From: Candidatus Zipacnadia bacterium
GTDB lineage: Bacteria > Armatimonadota > Zipacnadia > Zipacnadales > Zipacnadaceae
DNA: 9,383 nucleotides
Assembly (NCBI GenBank): GCA_029821255.1
Contig: JALGTS010000021.1
Coordinates: 1-9,383 of the forward strand
Direction of reading: 5' to 3'
Part shown: one piece after another, positions 1 through 6,720 of the stretch
Layout: each line of letters opens with the position of its first letter
Numbering within the stretch: position 1 is the first letter of the stretch
The notes under the pieces: generated by a model
Told to the model about the DNA's origin: nothing
What the model saw: only the letters and a program-made list of their open reading frames with translations
The model's database searches: none
Program-made: the position numbers and the translations under genes

Positions 1-1433
1 CAAACCTCGGGTTCAGTCTTCTCGGAGAGCGCCGTTGAACCACGGACATCGGCGAAGAGCACCGTGATTTGCCGACGGCGGCCTTCGCGGATAATTCCAG
101 GGTGCCTAGCCAATATTTCCAGTACATTCGCAGATACGTAAACCGAGAACTGGTCGCGAATCATCCGCCGCTCCGCGCCAAGCCGTTCATAGACACCCAG
201 AGCCACCGGCAGAGCTACCGCCAGAACGATGGCTCCATAGGGAATTACCTGATTGGCTACCCAGAACGCTACAAAAAATGAAGGCAAGGCAACGAAAGTC
301 AGAAGTAGTCCGCCGATCAGTGGTCCGGTCGCCTCCCCATAACTCCAAACTACCCAGCCTGATATGATTCCCAGAAGCAGGGCAACAGCCAGCCAGACAA
401 CGGTCCGCGAACTGTCTTTCAGCGGTGGCATCGCCAACAGACTGTTGACAACGTTAGCATTGGTCTCCACACCGAGAAAGAAACGATTGCTGCCGCGATA
501 AGGTGCAGGTCTAATGTCATGAAGGCCGGGCGCTGTCGCCCCAATCAGCACAATCTTACCAGCAAACTCTTGCGATGGCACTTTCCCAACCAAGACATCC
601 CAGAAGCTGTACCAGGGTATTGTACCTGTCGGTCCGCAATAGTTAATTAGACTGGTGCCGGCAGAATCTATGAATGTTCGGTGGTCGGATAGCGTAACCC
701 GCCCGGCCGGTAGATCGGCGACAACCTCTTGGCGTGTAGTGCCGCTGGCGACCCGCGCAATCTCGGTGGCAAAATGGGGATATATGATGCCGTCATACCC
801 CGCCCTGAGCAGGGTGACGCGTCGGTAGACACCATCAGGATCCGGGGCAATGTCCACATAGCCAATACCTGCTGCCGCCTCCGCCAGAGGAGCTATCGGC
901 AAAGTAAAATTCAGGGGCTGTATCGTTTGCAACCTACTGGCACGCCCCGCAGGTGGCGGATAGCCCGGCATTTTCGGAGAGCCGTCCGCACTCTGCTTGG
1001 AGTGAACCCGCCGGTAGGCGCCCAACACCACCCTGCCATGATGCCGCACTGCCTGAGCAAAGCGAATATCGCCCCGTGGGTCATTCCGGTCAGGCTCAGT
1101 GAACAATACATCAAAGCCGACGACTTCAGCCTCCATCAGGCGCTCGAGTAGATCAGCGTAGTACCGCCGGGGCCAGGGAAACCGGCCTATTCGGTCAGGG
1201 TGCAGGCTTTCGTCATCTATGGCAATGATAGCTACATCCGAAGGGACGGCAGGCGAGCGAAGGCTGAAGGCAACATCGTAGGCAAAATTCTCCAGCAATG
1301 AAAAGCAGAAAAGTTTGGAAGTGACAGGCAAGTACCGGAGCACGACAACAACTACCGCAATTACGATAGCAGTGCGGATGCCTCGCGCACGCTGTTGGGC
1401 CAGTTGGCTGGTGCCTCTCTCGTCGCGCTCCAA
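1..1433 (-). CDS. CHASE2-domain adenylate/guanylate cyclase (3' end outside window)
   Basis: Membrane receptor cyclase that would convert ATP (or GTP) to a cyclic nucleotide in response to an extracytoplasmic signal. I read 477 uninterrupted codons. A short charged N-terminus is followed by TM1 (about residues 19-36). A CHASE2 sensor domain runs to about residue 335, with the family-typical stretches GFDVLFTEPD (106-115), GRFPWPRRYYADLLE just before it, and FAGKIVLIGATAPG (290-303). Three closely spaced membrane helices follow (about 343-415). The cyclase domain then opens with RQITVLFADVRGSTALSE, in which Asp462 is the first metal-binding aspartate; the rest lies beyond base 1. The frame has a stop at 1471-1473 and no ATG before about residue 97. 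I chose TTG at 1433-1431 because a GGAGGT Shine-Dalgarno site lies 5 bases upstream and TM1 is then included. Family assignment is firm. The cyclic nucleotide made, the ligand and the C-terminus are unknown. It is probably transcribed alone. Confidence 0.93.
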   Translation of the reverse strand, partial: MERDERGTSQLAQQRARGIRTAIVIAVVVVVLRYLPVTSKLFCFSLLENFAYDVAFSLRSPAVPSDVAIIAIDDESLHPDRIGRFPWPRRYYADLLERLMEAEVVGFDVLFTEPDRNDPRGDIRFAQAVRHHGRVVLGAYRRVHSKQSADGSPKMPGYPPPAGRASRLQTIQPLNFTLPIAPLAEAAAGIGYVDIAPDPDGVYRRVTLLRAGYDGIIYPHFATEIARVASGTTRQEVVADLPAGRVTLSDHRTFIDSAGTSLINYCGPTGTIPWYSFWDVLVGKVPSQEFAGKIVLIGATAPGLHDIRPAPYRGSNRFFLGVETNANVVNSLLAMPPLKDSSRTVVWLAVALLLGIISGWVVWSYGEATGPLIGGLLLTFVALPSFFVAFWVANQVIPYGAIVLAVALPVALGVYERLGAERRMIRDQFSVYVSANVLEILARHPGIIREGRRRQITVLFADVRGSTALSEKTEPEV

Positions 1434-1438
1434 GCCAA

Positions 1439-1445
1439 ACCTCCC
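1439..1445 (-). promoter_or_regulatory. Shine-Dalgarno site for the CHASE2 cyclase
   Basis: The minus strand reads GGGAGGT here, 5 bases before the TTG codon at 1433-1431. It is the main reason for accepting a TTG start, since no ATG or GTG with a comparable site exists upstream within the open frame. Confidence 0.7.
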
Positions 1446-1461
1446 TCCCTGTCCAATACCT

Positions 1462-1467
1462 ATTATA
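1462..1467 (-). promoter_or_regulatory. candidate -10 element of the cyclase promoter
   Basis: The minus strand carries a perfect TATAAT 28 bases before the TTG start, giving a predicted short leader of about 20 bases that includes the Shine-Dalgarno site. No good -35 hexamer is seen at 16-18 bases; the closest is TTAGGC at a spacing of 19. The promoter would therefore be -10-driven or activator-dependent. The AT-rich run makes a chance match possible. Confidence 0.4.
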
Positions 1468-1511
1468 TATTATTCGCCACCTAAGAGCCTAATTCCCCCC
1501 TGTCGGGCAGT

Positions 1512-1523
1512 CGAATCGATTCG
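1512..1523. repeat. 12-bp perfect palindrome upstream of the cyclase gene
   Basis: CGAATCGATTCG is identical on both strands and is centred about 50 bp upstream of the candidate -10 box. That is a suitable place for an activator or repressor dimer. The gap from 1434 to 1690 holds no credible gene. Apart from the promoter signals and this palindrome, I see only a short direct repeat GAATAGGC (about 1552-1559 and 1673-1680). Its role as an operator is inference. Confidence 0.3.
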
Positions 1524-1690
1524 CAGCATCACGCCCAGAGCTCAGCTCAATGAATAGGCGCTCAGTCGGACAAGGGAATTCTATCTTAGCCACACTAAAA
1601 TGGCTGCTCCCCAATACCAGTTAGCGGTCAGATGCTGACAACCGAGGCCAACAGCTACGGTAATCCTCTGACGAATAGGCCTAATACACA

Positions 1691-2383
1691 TCAGCCCTTG
1701 ATCAGAATATAGTTGTCTTTGATCTGTATATTGTCTATGCGAGGTTTCAGGGGGATAGTCTGGAAGTCAATAAGGGGGTTAAGTCTGTTAAGCACCGTCC
1801 GCAGCGGACCGGCCGGCAGAGGTATACCGTTGACCGATGCTGCAGTCGCCACAAAATGGACTTTACTGTGGTTCTCGACATTTAGCTTTCCGACCATACG
1901 GAGGTGGTGACCGAAGCCAAATCTATATGTTCCAGTGAATACCATTTTGCCGTCTTCAAAATCAACGGCGAGGTTTTTGATCGGTGTTTCCTTCAGGGCC
2001 AATAGCTTGTTCAAGTCATCCTTGTAGATACGACCACTGAAGATGGTCTTTTTCCGCGACTTGGTTTCAACCTCGCCTCGCTCATAAAGCCGGGCGATGT
2101 CAAGTGTTACATCAAAAGCCTTTGTGTAGGCATTACAGATGGCGATACCCTTACGTTCAATTCTGTCGGCGGATACTACGATTGATTTAAACCGGCCACG
2201 CTGCGTCCAGTAATCGGATTGAAAGGGAATAACCTTTATGACCAGATTTTTAACTTTATACCGTTCTTTAATCTTGGCGGAGATCCGGTTGCGCACTCCT
2301 TCGGCAGAGACGGCGCCGTAGACAACAGTTGCTACAAACGCTGTCAATATGACTACCAAAACAAGTATAGACTGTAGACGCAT
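1691..2383 (-). CDS. DUF2993 (LmeA-like) secreted or membrane-anchored protein
   Basis: A 230-residue protein with an N-terminal hydrophobic segment (about residues 5-25, after MRLQ) that is either a signal peptide or a membrane anchor. The mature part resembles the DUF2993 family, whose mycobacterial member LmeA binds phospholipids in the envelope. Typical features are a beta-rich domain, repeated D/L-rich strands, and a C-terminal part with SVNGIPLPAGPLRTVL followed by NPLIDFQTIPLKPRI, matching the family's ending. ATG at 2383 is preceded by GGAGG 4 bases away. An ATG at 2398 with AGGTGG upstream is almost as good and adds five residues, and an upstream GTG at 2470 lacks a ribosome site and would bury the signal peptide. 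It lies 148 bp after the DUF456 gene, so the two may be co-transcribed. A lipid-binding or transport role at the envelope is inferred from the family only. Confidence 0.75.
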   Translation of the reverse strand: MRLQSILVLVVILTAFVATVVYGAVSAEGVRNRISAKIKERYKVKNLVIKVIPFQSDYWTQRGRFKSIVVSADRIERKGIAICNAYTKAFDVTLDIARLYERGEVETKSRKKTIFSGRIYKDDLNKLLALKETPIKNLAVDFEDGKMVFTGTYRFGFGHHLRMVGKLNVENHSKVHFVATAASVNGIPLPAGPLRTVLNRLNPLIDFQTIPLKPRIDNIQIKDNYILIKG

Positions 2384-2479
2384 TCTACCTCCAGACATAT
2401 CTATCCACCTGCTGTATCTCCCAGAGAGTACACAATCCCATATTATTGATCGGCTCAAGTACTTAGACACCTAAACCGG

Positions 2480-2496
2480 CCAAAGGTTCACTTTGG
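2480..2496. repeat. short perfect hairpin between DUF456 and DUF2993 genes
   Basis: CCAAAG and CTTTGG form a 6-bp perfect stem with a 5-base loop, 36 bases past the DUF456 stop codon on the minus strand. No U-run follows on either strand, so it is not a standard intrinsic terminator. It may be a weak processing or pausing site. Confidence 0.3.
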
Positions 2497-2531
2497 GGTA
2501 AGTCGCCAATAATCCGAAGGAAGCCCATCAG

Positions 2532-3107
2532 CTAAAAGGCTGTTGACAATACAAGGGCGACCATCACCGCGGCCAACACAGCTTTCAACAAAACACCAGC
2601 CAGTCGTCCAGCCAGCGCTGCCCAGCCAGCCTTGCGCGCTTCCGCAGGCTGCTTGCCGATACGCAGTTCATAAATGTAGCTAGCCAAAAAGCCACCGACG
2701 GCGGCAAATACCAACGGGGGCAGGAGCACACTAAATACCACTCCGGCCAGGCCTCCACCCACGCCCAGAAGACCGAGGACTGGTGAAAAGTTTGCCCCTA
2801 CAATTGCTCCGGCTACCCCGCCAATCAAGGCCCACAGACTGGTCCTGGTGCTGCCCCCGCCCGCCTTCACCCCCAGAGCGCTGAGTAAATTATCACTGGT
2901 TTCGGCGAGGATCGAAACAATTAGAAGAATAAGCAGAAGCCACCAGGAGGGGCGCTGAAACCCATGACAAGCCGAAAAGATAACAGCGTCAAATAGGATC
3001 AAAACTGTGCCCGGCAAGCCGACCAGAGTAGCCAGCACGCCTACAAAGAGGGTGATTACGAACAGAGCTGTGCCCAGGTAGATCAGTACAGTAACCAGTG
3101 CGCTCAT
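2532..3107 (-). CDS. DUF456 family multi-pass membrane protein
   Basis: A 191-residue, almost entirely hydrophobic inner-membrane protein with five or six predicted helices. It has the DUF456 layout. A GLPGTVLIL loop (about residues 30-38) follows the first helix. WWLLLILLIVSILAETSDNLLSALGVKAGGGS (55-86) carries the conserved acidic residues E69 and D72 and the glycine-rich turn. An SLWALIGGVAGAIVG helix then leads to a C-terminal half ending in EARKAGWAALAGRLAGVLLK, which matches the family's A-R-A-G...G...G...K pattern. The biochemical function of DUF456 is not established to my knowledge. The ATG at 3107 is preceded only by a weak GTGAG-like site. It lies between the HEAT lipoprotein and DUF2993 genes on the same strand, which suggests an envelope-related group. 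Confidence 0.85.
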   Translation of the reverse strand: MSALVTVLIYLGTALFVITLFVGVLATLVGLPGTVLILFDAVIFSACHGFQRPSWWLLLILLIVSILAETSDNLLSALGVKAGGGSTRTSLWALIGGVAGAIVGANFSPVLGLLGVGGGLAGVVFSVLLPPLVFAAVGGFLASYIYELRIGKQPAEARKAGWAALAGRLAGVLLKAVLAAVMVALVLSTAF

Positions 3108-3209
3108 CTATGTAGCTCACCGTCATTTACCACGCCACGGACACAAAGCTGGGGGGCTGCAACGTCCAACCAGCTTATTGCAGGAGTTCTGTGGGGAAAA
3201 GCGCTCGCC

Positions 3210-3232
3210 GTGCTCAGTCCGGTGCCGAGCAC
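3210..3232 (-). terminator. weak inverted repeat after the HEAT-repeat gene
   Basis: GTGCTC and GAGCAC flank an 11-base spacer, 32 bases past the HEAT gene's stop in the transcribed direction. A TTTT tract follows only after about 9 further bases, so it is a poor fit to an intrinsic terminator and could be partial or incidental. The surrounding gap (3108-3264) contains no other signal that I trust. Confidence 0.2.
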
Positions 3233-3264
3233 AGAAACGGCTTGGCCTACTATGACTGCCTGCG

Positions 3265-4812
3265 CTATTCGTAGTACTTTTTGAATTCCTCTGCTTTTCG
3301 TTGTGCCAGTCCGAGTTTTTGTAGCGCCCGCTCGGCAGCATGCGAGACCATCGGTACTGGGTCATCCAGTGCCTTCGCCAGCAGGCTCACCGCAGCCTTA
3401 TCACGCAACTTACCAACCGACACCACAGCCGCCCAGCGCACATCGGGATCGCTGTCATCAAACAGCTTCACCAGACTGAGCAGAGCCTGGTGGTGAAGTT
3501 CCTTTGGTAGCTTCCCTTCTTCGGCAATCCTACCTAACTGGACAGCCGCATACCGCCTCACCTCGGCTGCTTCATCGCCCGTTATATCAATTAATGCATT
3601 GACAACCGCAGGAGAACCAATCCAACCCAGAGCTTCCGCAGCATAGCGGCGCACAGCTTCCGACTTGTCGCTCCGCGCCGCCTTCTCCAGAGCCCGGCGC
3701 ACCGAGCGCGCTGGAACGGTAATTAAGGCTGCTGCCGCCCGCCGGCGCACAGCCTCTGAGGGATCTTTGCTGAGAGCTTCTGCCAGCGCCGGCGCTGCAC
3801 GTGCATCACCCAAATAGCCTAACCCCTGCGCCGCAACTTCCCTGACTTTGGCTGACTCATCGTGAAGCAAAGCATCAATCAGTGGTTCAACCGCCTCACG
3901 GCAAGGAAGCACAATGGGCGACTCGAAACCAGGCCTCTTTTCCGCGAGGGCCAGCGCAGCAAACTTCTGCTGCTTGGGACTGACTCCTCCACAAAGCATA
4001 GCCAGTACCATCGCTGCACCATGGCGCTGCTCAGCATTCGGGCTGGTTTTAAGTGCGCGAAGCAATGCAGGCACCGTCTCCCGCCCTATCATATTCAGCT
4101 GAAGCGCTGCCTTTGCGGAGAGGTCGTGTTCGTGGATGCCCAGGAGGTCGACCAGACCGGCGATATTTTTAGAGCGACTATACATGCCAACGAGCGCAGA
4201 AGCCGCTGCACTGCTCACTCGATAGTCGGGGTGGTCTAACAGCTCACGGACACGCCGGACAATACTTGGTTTACCGGCATGAGCCGATATCACAGAAAGA
4301 ACATCGGTCAGTACATCTGTATCTTCGTCATTCAATGCCTGCAGCAGCAACGGATAGGTCCGCCCAAAGTCGCTACCCAGCGCAAAGGCCGCCGCGCTAC
4401 GCAGTGCGGGCTTGTTCGCATGCAATAATATCTCACGGAGAGCTTTCAGTGCCGCACGACGTTCTACGGGAGTCCCTTTGGTGAGGAACCCTCCCAGGCC
4501 TCGGATTCCCCTCCTTGCTTCGAGTGGATCCGAGCTTTTGACCAACTTCAGAGCCTCATCCAGATTATCCACCAGTTCAATATCAAGTGAGCCGGGCATA
4601 CCCGGGGGGACCGGAGGGGGTAGTGACTTGTCCACTTTCTCAGGAGGGGGAGGCTCACGGCGTGCCTCCTCCGCTTCTTCCGGTCCTTCGTGATGATGCA
4701 TTTGCACTGGTTGTATCGGCTCGACAGCTTCTTTACAGCCACCGACCAGCCATAAAGCGAGCAAAACAGCGATGCCTACCACCAGTGTCTCACATTTGAT
4801 GGCGTTCAACAT
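3265..4812 (-). CDS. HEAT-repeat lipoprotein
   Basis: A 515-residue predicted lipoprotein that would act as a protein-binding scaffold at the membrane or in the periplasm. The first 26 residues form a lipoprotein signal: K6, a hydrophobic core, then lipobox LVGGC with Cys26 as the lipidation site. Residues 27-75 are a flexible, low-complexity linker with HHH (39-41), a run of glutamates and prolines (PPPP, PPPVPP). From about 85 to 505 the chain consists of HEAT/ARM-like helical pairs. They are degenerate in the first half and very regular from about 306 on, with repeated units such as VREVAAQGLGYLGD, VRRYAAEALGWIGS and VRRYAAVQLGRIAE. I use ATG 4812 rather than the in-frame start at 4857 because AGGGGAG lies 4 bases upstream and the signal peptide then starts cleanly. 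It probably has its own promoter and leads into DUF456. Its partner is unknown. Confidence 0.88.
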   Translation of the reverse strand: MLNAIKCETLVVGIAVLLALWLVGGCKEAVEPIQPVQMHHHEGPEEAEEARREPPPPEKVDKSLPPPVPPGMPGSLDIELVDNLDEALKLVKSSDPLEARRGIRGLGGFLTKGTPVERRAALKALREILLHANKPALRSAAAFALGSDFGRTYPLLLQALNDEDTDVLTDVLSVISAHAGKPSIVRRVRELLDHPDYRVSSAAASALVGMYSRSKNIAGLVDLLGIHEHDLSAKAALQLNMIGRETVPALLRALKTSPNAEQRHGAAMVLAMLCGGVSPKQQKFAALALAEKRPGFESPIVLPCREAVEPLIDALLHDESAKVREVAAQGLGYLGDARAAPALAEALSKDPSEAVRRRAAAALITVPARSVRRALEKAARSDKSEAVRRYAAEALGWIGSPAVVNALIDITGDEAAEVRRYAAVQLGRIAEEGKLPKELHHQALLSLVKLFDDSDPDVRWAAVVSVGKLRDKAAVSLLAKALDDPVPMVSHAAERALQKLGLAQRKAEEFKKYYE

Positions 4813-4846
4813 GGAACTCCCCTGATCTGTAGTAGAAAGAGCTTTC

Positions 4847-4876
4847 ACTATTCTCAACGCCGGTTAGAGCCGTCAA
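4847..4876 (-). promoter_or_regulatory. candidate sigma-70 promoter for the HEAT lipoprotein
   Basis: The minus strand has TTGACG (4876-4871), an 18-base spacer and AATAGT (4852-4847), giving 5/6 and 4/6 matches to consensus. Transcription would start near 4840, leaving a leader of about 28 bases that contains the ribosome site. It sits in the 91-bp gap after queH. No strong terminator is visible there, so read-through from queH is also possible. Confidence 0.4.
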
Positions 4877-4903
4877 TGTTCCCAGGATACAGCTGAGGAA
4901 GAA

Positions 4904-5488
4904 CTAATCAAAACCGCTCTTACGGGACAACACAGCCGAAGATGGTATACTGTAACGGCAGCCACAATAGTCCTGGCGATACAGGTTGAGCTGGTGACTA
5001 AGCTGCACGCTACGCTGAAAGCCACCTTCCTTACGCCAGACTTTGGCCAGGAATTTGATACCGGCCGCTTCCGCTATACGCTCGCCCAGCGAATTGATTA
5101 GCTGAGCATTCTTGTGAGGACTAATAGTTAAGGTAGTTGCCAGATAGTCTATATCCTGCGCTTGGGCATATTCGGCTGCCCTGCACAGACGGTATTCAAA
5201 GCATATCGGGCAACGCCGGCCTCCTTCGGGCTCATTCTCCCATCCGGCAACAGCCTCCCGCCAGCCCTCGGTATCCCGCGGCCCTTCAACCAGCGGTACT
5301 GCCATGGCTTCGGCCACTGTGTGCATACTGGCTAGACGACGTTCATATTCAGCAGACGGTTCAATGTTAGGATTGTACCAGTAGCAGACCACTTCAAAGT
5401 GAGAGACGACCCGTTCTATAACCGCCGTCGCACACGGACCACAGCAGACGTGCAACAGCAATTTGGGCTTGTGGGACCAGTCATTCAT
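4904..5488 (-). CDS. queH: epoxyqueuosine reductase QueH
   Basis: Cytoplasmic enzyme for the last step of queuosine synthesis: it reduces epoxyqueuosine at the wobble position of GUN-anticodon tRNAs to queuosine. It belongs to the QueH (formerly DUF208) family, not the B12-dependent QueG family. The 194 residues carry all the family hallmarks: LLLHVCCGPC near the N-terminus (C15, C16, C19), GGRRCPICFEYRL (C93, C96), TLTISPHKN (120-127) and YRQDYCGC (C175, C177). Together these supply the cysteines known to bind the iron-sulfur cluster and to form the redox-active pair. Length is normal for the family. ATG 5488 has AGGT 5 bases upstream. The gene lies 33 bases after the ABC ATPase and is probably co-transcribed with it. 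No other queuosine genes are in the window. Confidence 0.95.
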   Translation of the reverse strand: MNDWSHKPKLLLHVCCGPCATAVIERVVSHFEVVCYWYNPNIEPSAEYERRLASMHTVAEAMAVPLVEGPRDTEGWREAVAGWENEPEGGRRCPICFEYRLCRAAEYAQAQDIDYLATTLTISPHKNAQLINSLGERIAEAAGIKFLAKVWRKEGGFQRSVQLSHQLNLYRQDYCGCRYSIPSSAVLSRKSGFD

Positions 5489-5521
5489 TTCTTACCTGCA
5501 CTGCTATCCGCCAACCTCAGT

Positions 5522-6637
5522 TCAGCTCGTGACCGGTAATCTCTGCCCTGTTTCAGCATCGAAAAGATGGATTTTAGCCAGGTCAATGCTCAGTTCAATA
5601 TTAGCGCCGGCGGGTGATGCTGAGCTGGGAGAAAATAGCGCCTTTAAGATATCGTGACCGGTATTGACCGAAAGTAGGCAATGGTCGCCCAGCATAGTCA
5701 CCTCCTCCACTTTAACTGCAATACTATCTTTTGAAATGGTGGGCTTAGGAGGAGCAGCTCGCTTGTCGACTATATCCTCGGGACGCACACCCATTACCAC
5801 AGGGCGACCCTCAAAGTCAAGCAGGACCGTTGCGATATCTTCAGGCATAGTCAAGTTCACAGGCCCGAGGTCCAGGCAAACCTTTCCACTCTTTTTCATG
5901 ACGGTGGCCTCAATCATATTCATATGAGGGCGCCCAATAAACTTGGCCACGAAGCAGTTAGCGGGGCGATCATACAGCTCAGAGGGCGTTCCTACCTGCT
6001 GAAGTCGTCCCCCCCGGAGTACCGCTATGTGATCAGCGATTTTCATCGCTTCAGCCTGATCCTCAGTGGTGTAAAGAACTGTAATGCCCATCTCCCTTTG
6101 GCACTGCCGTAGCTGCCCCAAAGCCAATGAGCGATCTTCTGGCTCCAAGCTAACCAGTGGCTCGTCCATCAGTAGAACCTGCGGTTCACTGGCGAAAGCC
6201 CGCGCCAAAGCGGTGGAATATAGCTGAAAAGCGGACAATTCGGCCGTGATTCGGTCCAACAGCGAGGCTATGCCGACTCGCTCGGCAGCACCTCGCACCC
6301 GCTCAGAGACCTCTTCTGCTGAAATTTGCTTCAACCACAGCGGTGTCGCAATATTTTCAAAGACAGTCACACCTGGGGGGAGCGCATAGTTGGAGAACAG
6401 TAGAGCAACATGTCGCTCTTTGGCAGACAGTTTGCTAACCGGTCGGCCGCCGATCCAAATGTCGCCCCCGGTAGGCTCCTCCAGCCCAGCGAGGAGGCGA
6501 ATCATAGTACTCTTACCACTGCCGGTTGGCCCAGTGATCACAAATAGCTCGCCGTCGCCGACGGTCAGATTAATGTCTACAACACCAATCGTATTGCCAA
6601 AATATTTGCTGAGCCCGACAGTCTTAATGTCTGCCAT
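5522..6637 (-). CDS. MalK/UgpC-type ABC ATPase with degenerate catalytic motifs
   Basis: A 371-residue nucleotide-binding subunit of the carbohydrate-importer (CUT1) class. It has an N-terminal ATPase domain (1 to about 235) and a C-terminal regulatory TOBE/OB region with VMGVRPEDI and a final HLFDAETGQRL. Several motifs are intact: F13 (A-loop aromatic), Walker A GPTGSGKST (36-44) and Walker B LLMDEP with D158 and E159. By register with E. coli MalK, other catalytic positions have changed. The Q-loop glutamine 82 is serine (FSNYAL), signature LSGGQ is LSAFQ (134-138) and the following QR residues are replaced. D-loop Asp165 is Glu (SLEPED), and switch His192 is Glu (YTTEDQ). It may bind ATP but should hydrolyse poorly as a homodimer. 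A heterodimer with a canonical ATPase is a reasonable guess. No permease or binding protein is nearby. The frame is clean, so it is not a decaying pseudogene. The ribosome site is weak. Confidence 0.92.
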   Translation of the reverse strand: MADIKTVGLSKYFGNTIGVVDINLTVGDGELFVITGPTGSGKSTMIRLLAGLEEPTGGDIWIGGRPVSKLSAKERHVALLFSNYALPPGVTVFENIATPLWLKQISAEEVSERVRGAAERVGIASLLDRITAELSAFQLYSTALARAFASEPQVLLMDEPLVSLEPEDRSLALGQLRQCQREMGITVLYTTEDQAEAMKIADHIAVLRGGRLQQVGTPSELYDRPANCFVAKFIGRPHMNMIEATVMKKSGKVCLDLGPVNLTMPEDIATVLLDFEGRPVVMGVRPEDIVDKRAAPPKPTISKDSIAVKVEEVTMLGDHCLLSVNTGHDILKALFSPSSASPAGANIELSIDLAKIHLFDAETGQRLPVTS

Positions 6638-6652
6638 TTGATTCAGTGCTTT

Positions 6653-6688
6653 TTCTCTGCTGCTCGGCTACAGAACCAGCGCAGAGAA
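6653..6688. repeat. strong intercistronic hairpin between guaB and the ABC ATPase
   Basis: TTCTCTGC (6653-6660) and GCAGAGAA (6681-6688) are perfect complements. Inside them GCT/AGC and GG/CC also pair, giving about 13 bp with two single-base bulges and an 8-base loop. In the minus-strand RNA the stem ends 15 bases before the ATPase start codon and is followed by A residues, not U. It is therefore not an intrinsic terminator for guaB. It includes the only purine-rich stretch that could serve as a ribosome site (AGAGAA), so it could control translation or mRNA processing. Confidence 0.5.
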
Positions 6689-6720
6689 GCCGCGGCGGGT
6701 GCCACTAAAGTGCTCAGCGC

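Noticed and set aside
729..1151. 140-codon plus-strand reading frame
   Set aside because: It lies opposite the CHASE2 domain, whose protein motifs on the minus strand are unmistakable; the plus-strand product resembles nothing and is Arg-rich as expected for an antisense frame.
3123..3365. 80-codon minus-strand reading frame overlapping the 3' end of the HEAT gene
   Set aside because: It overlaps the HEAT lipoprotein in another frame, has no recognisable domain or ribosome site and has a composition typical of an out-of-frame shadow.
3862..4239. 125-codon plus-strand reading frame
   Set aside because: It is antisense to the HEAT repeat region and explained by its biased codon composition.
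5522..6637. ABC ATPase as a decaying pseudogene
   Set aside because: The frame is complete, length is normal, Walker A and B and the C-terminal region are intact, and the changed sites are confined to functional motifs; this fits a specialised subunit better than random decay.
6653..6688. Intrinsic terminator after guaB
   Set aside because: The hairpin is strong, but neither strand has a U-run after the stem, so it is listed as an intercistronic hairpin instead.
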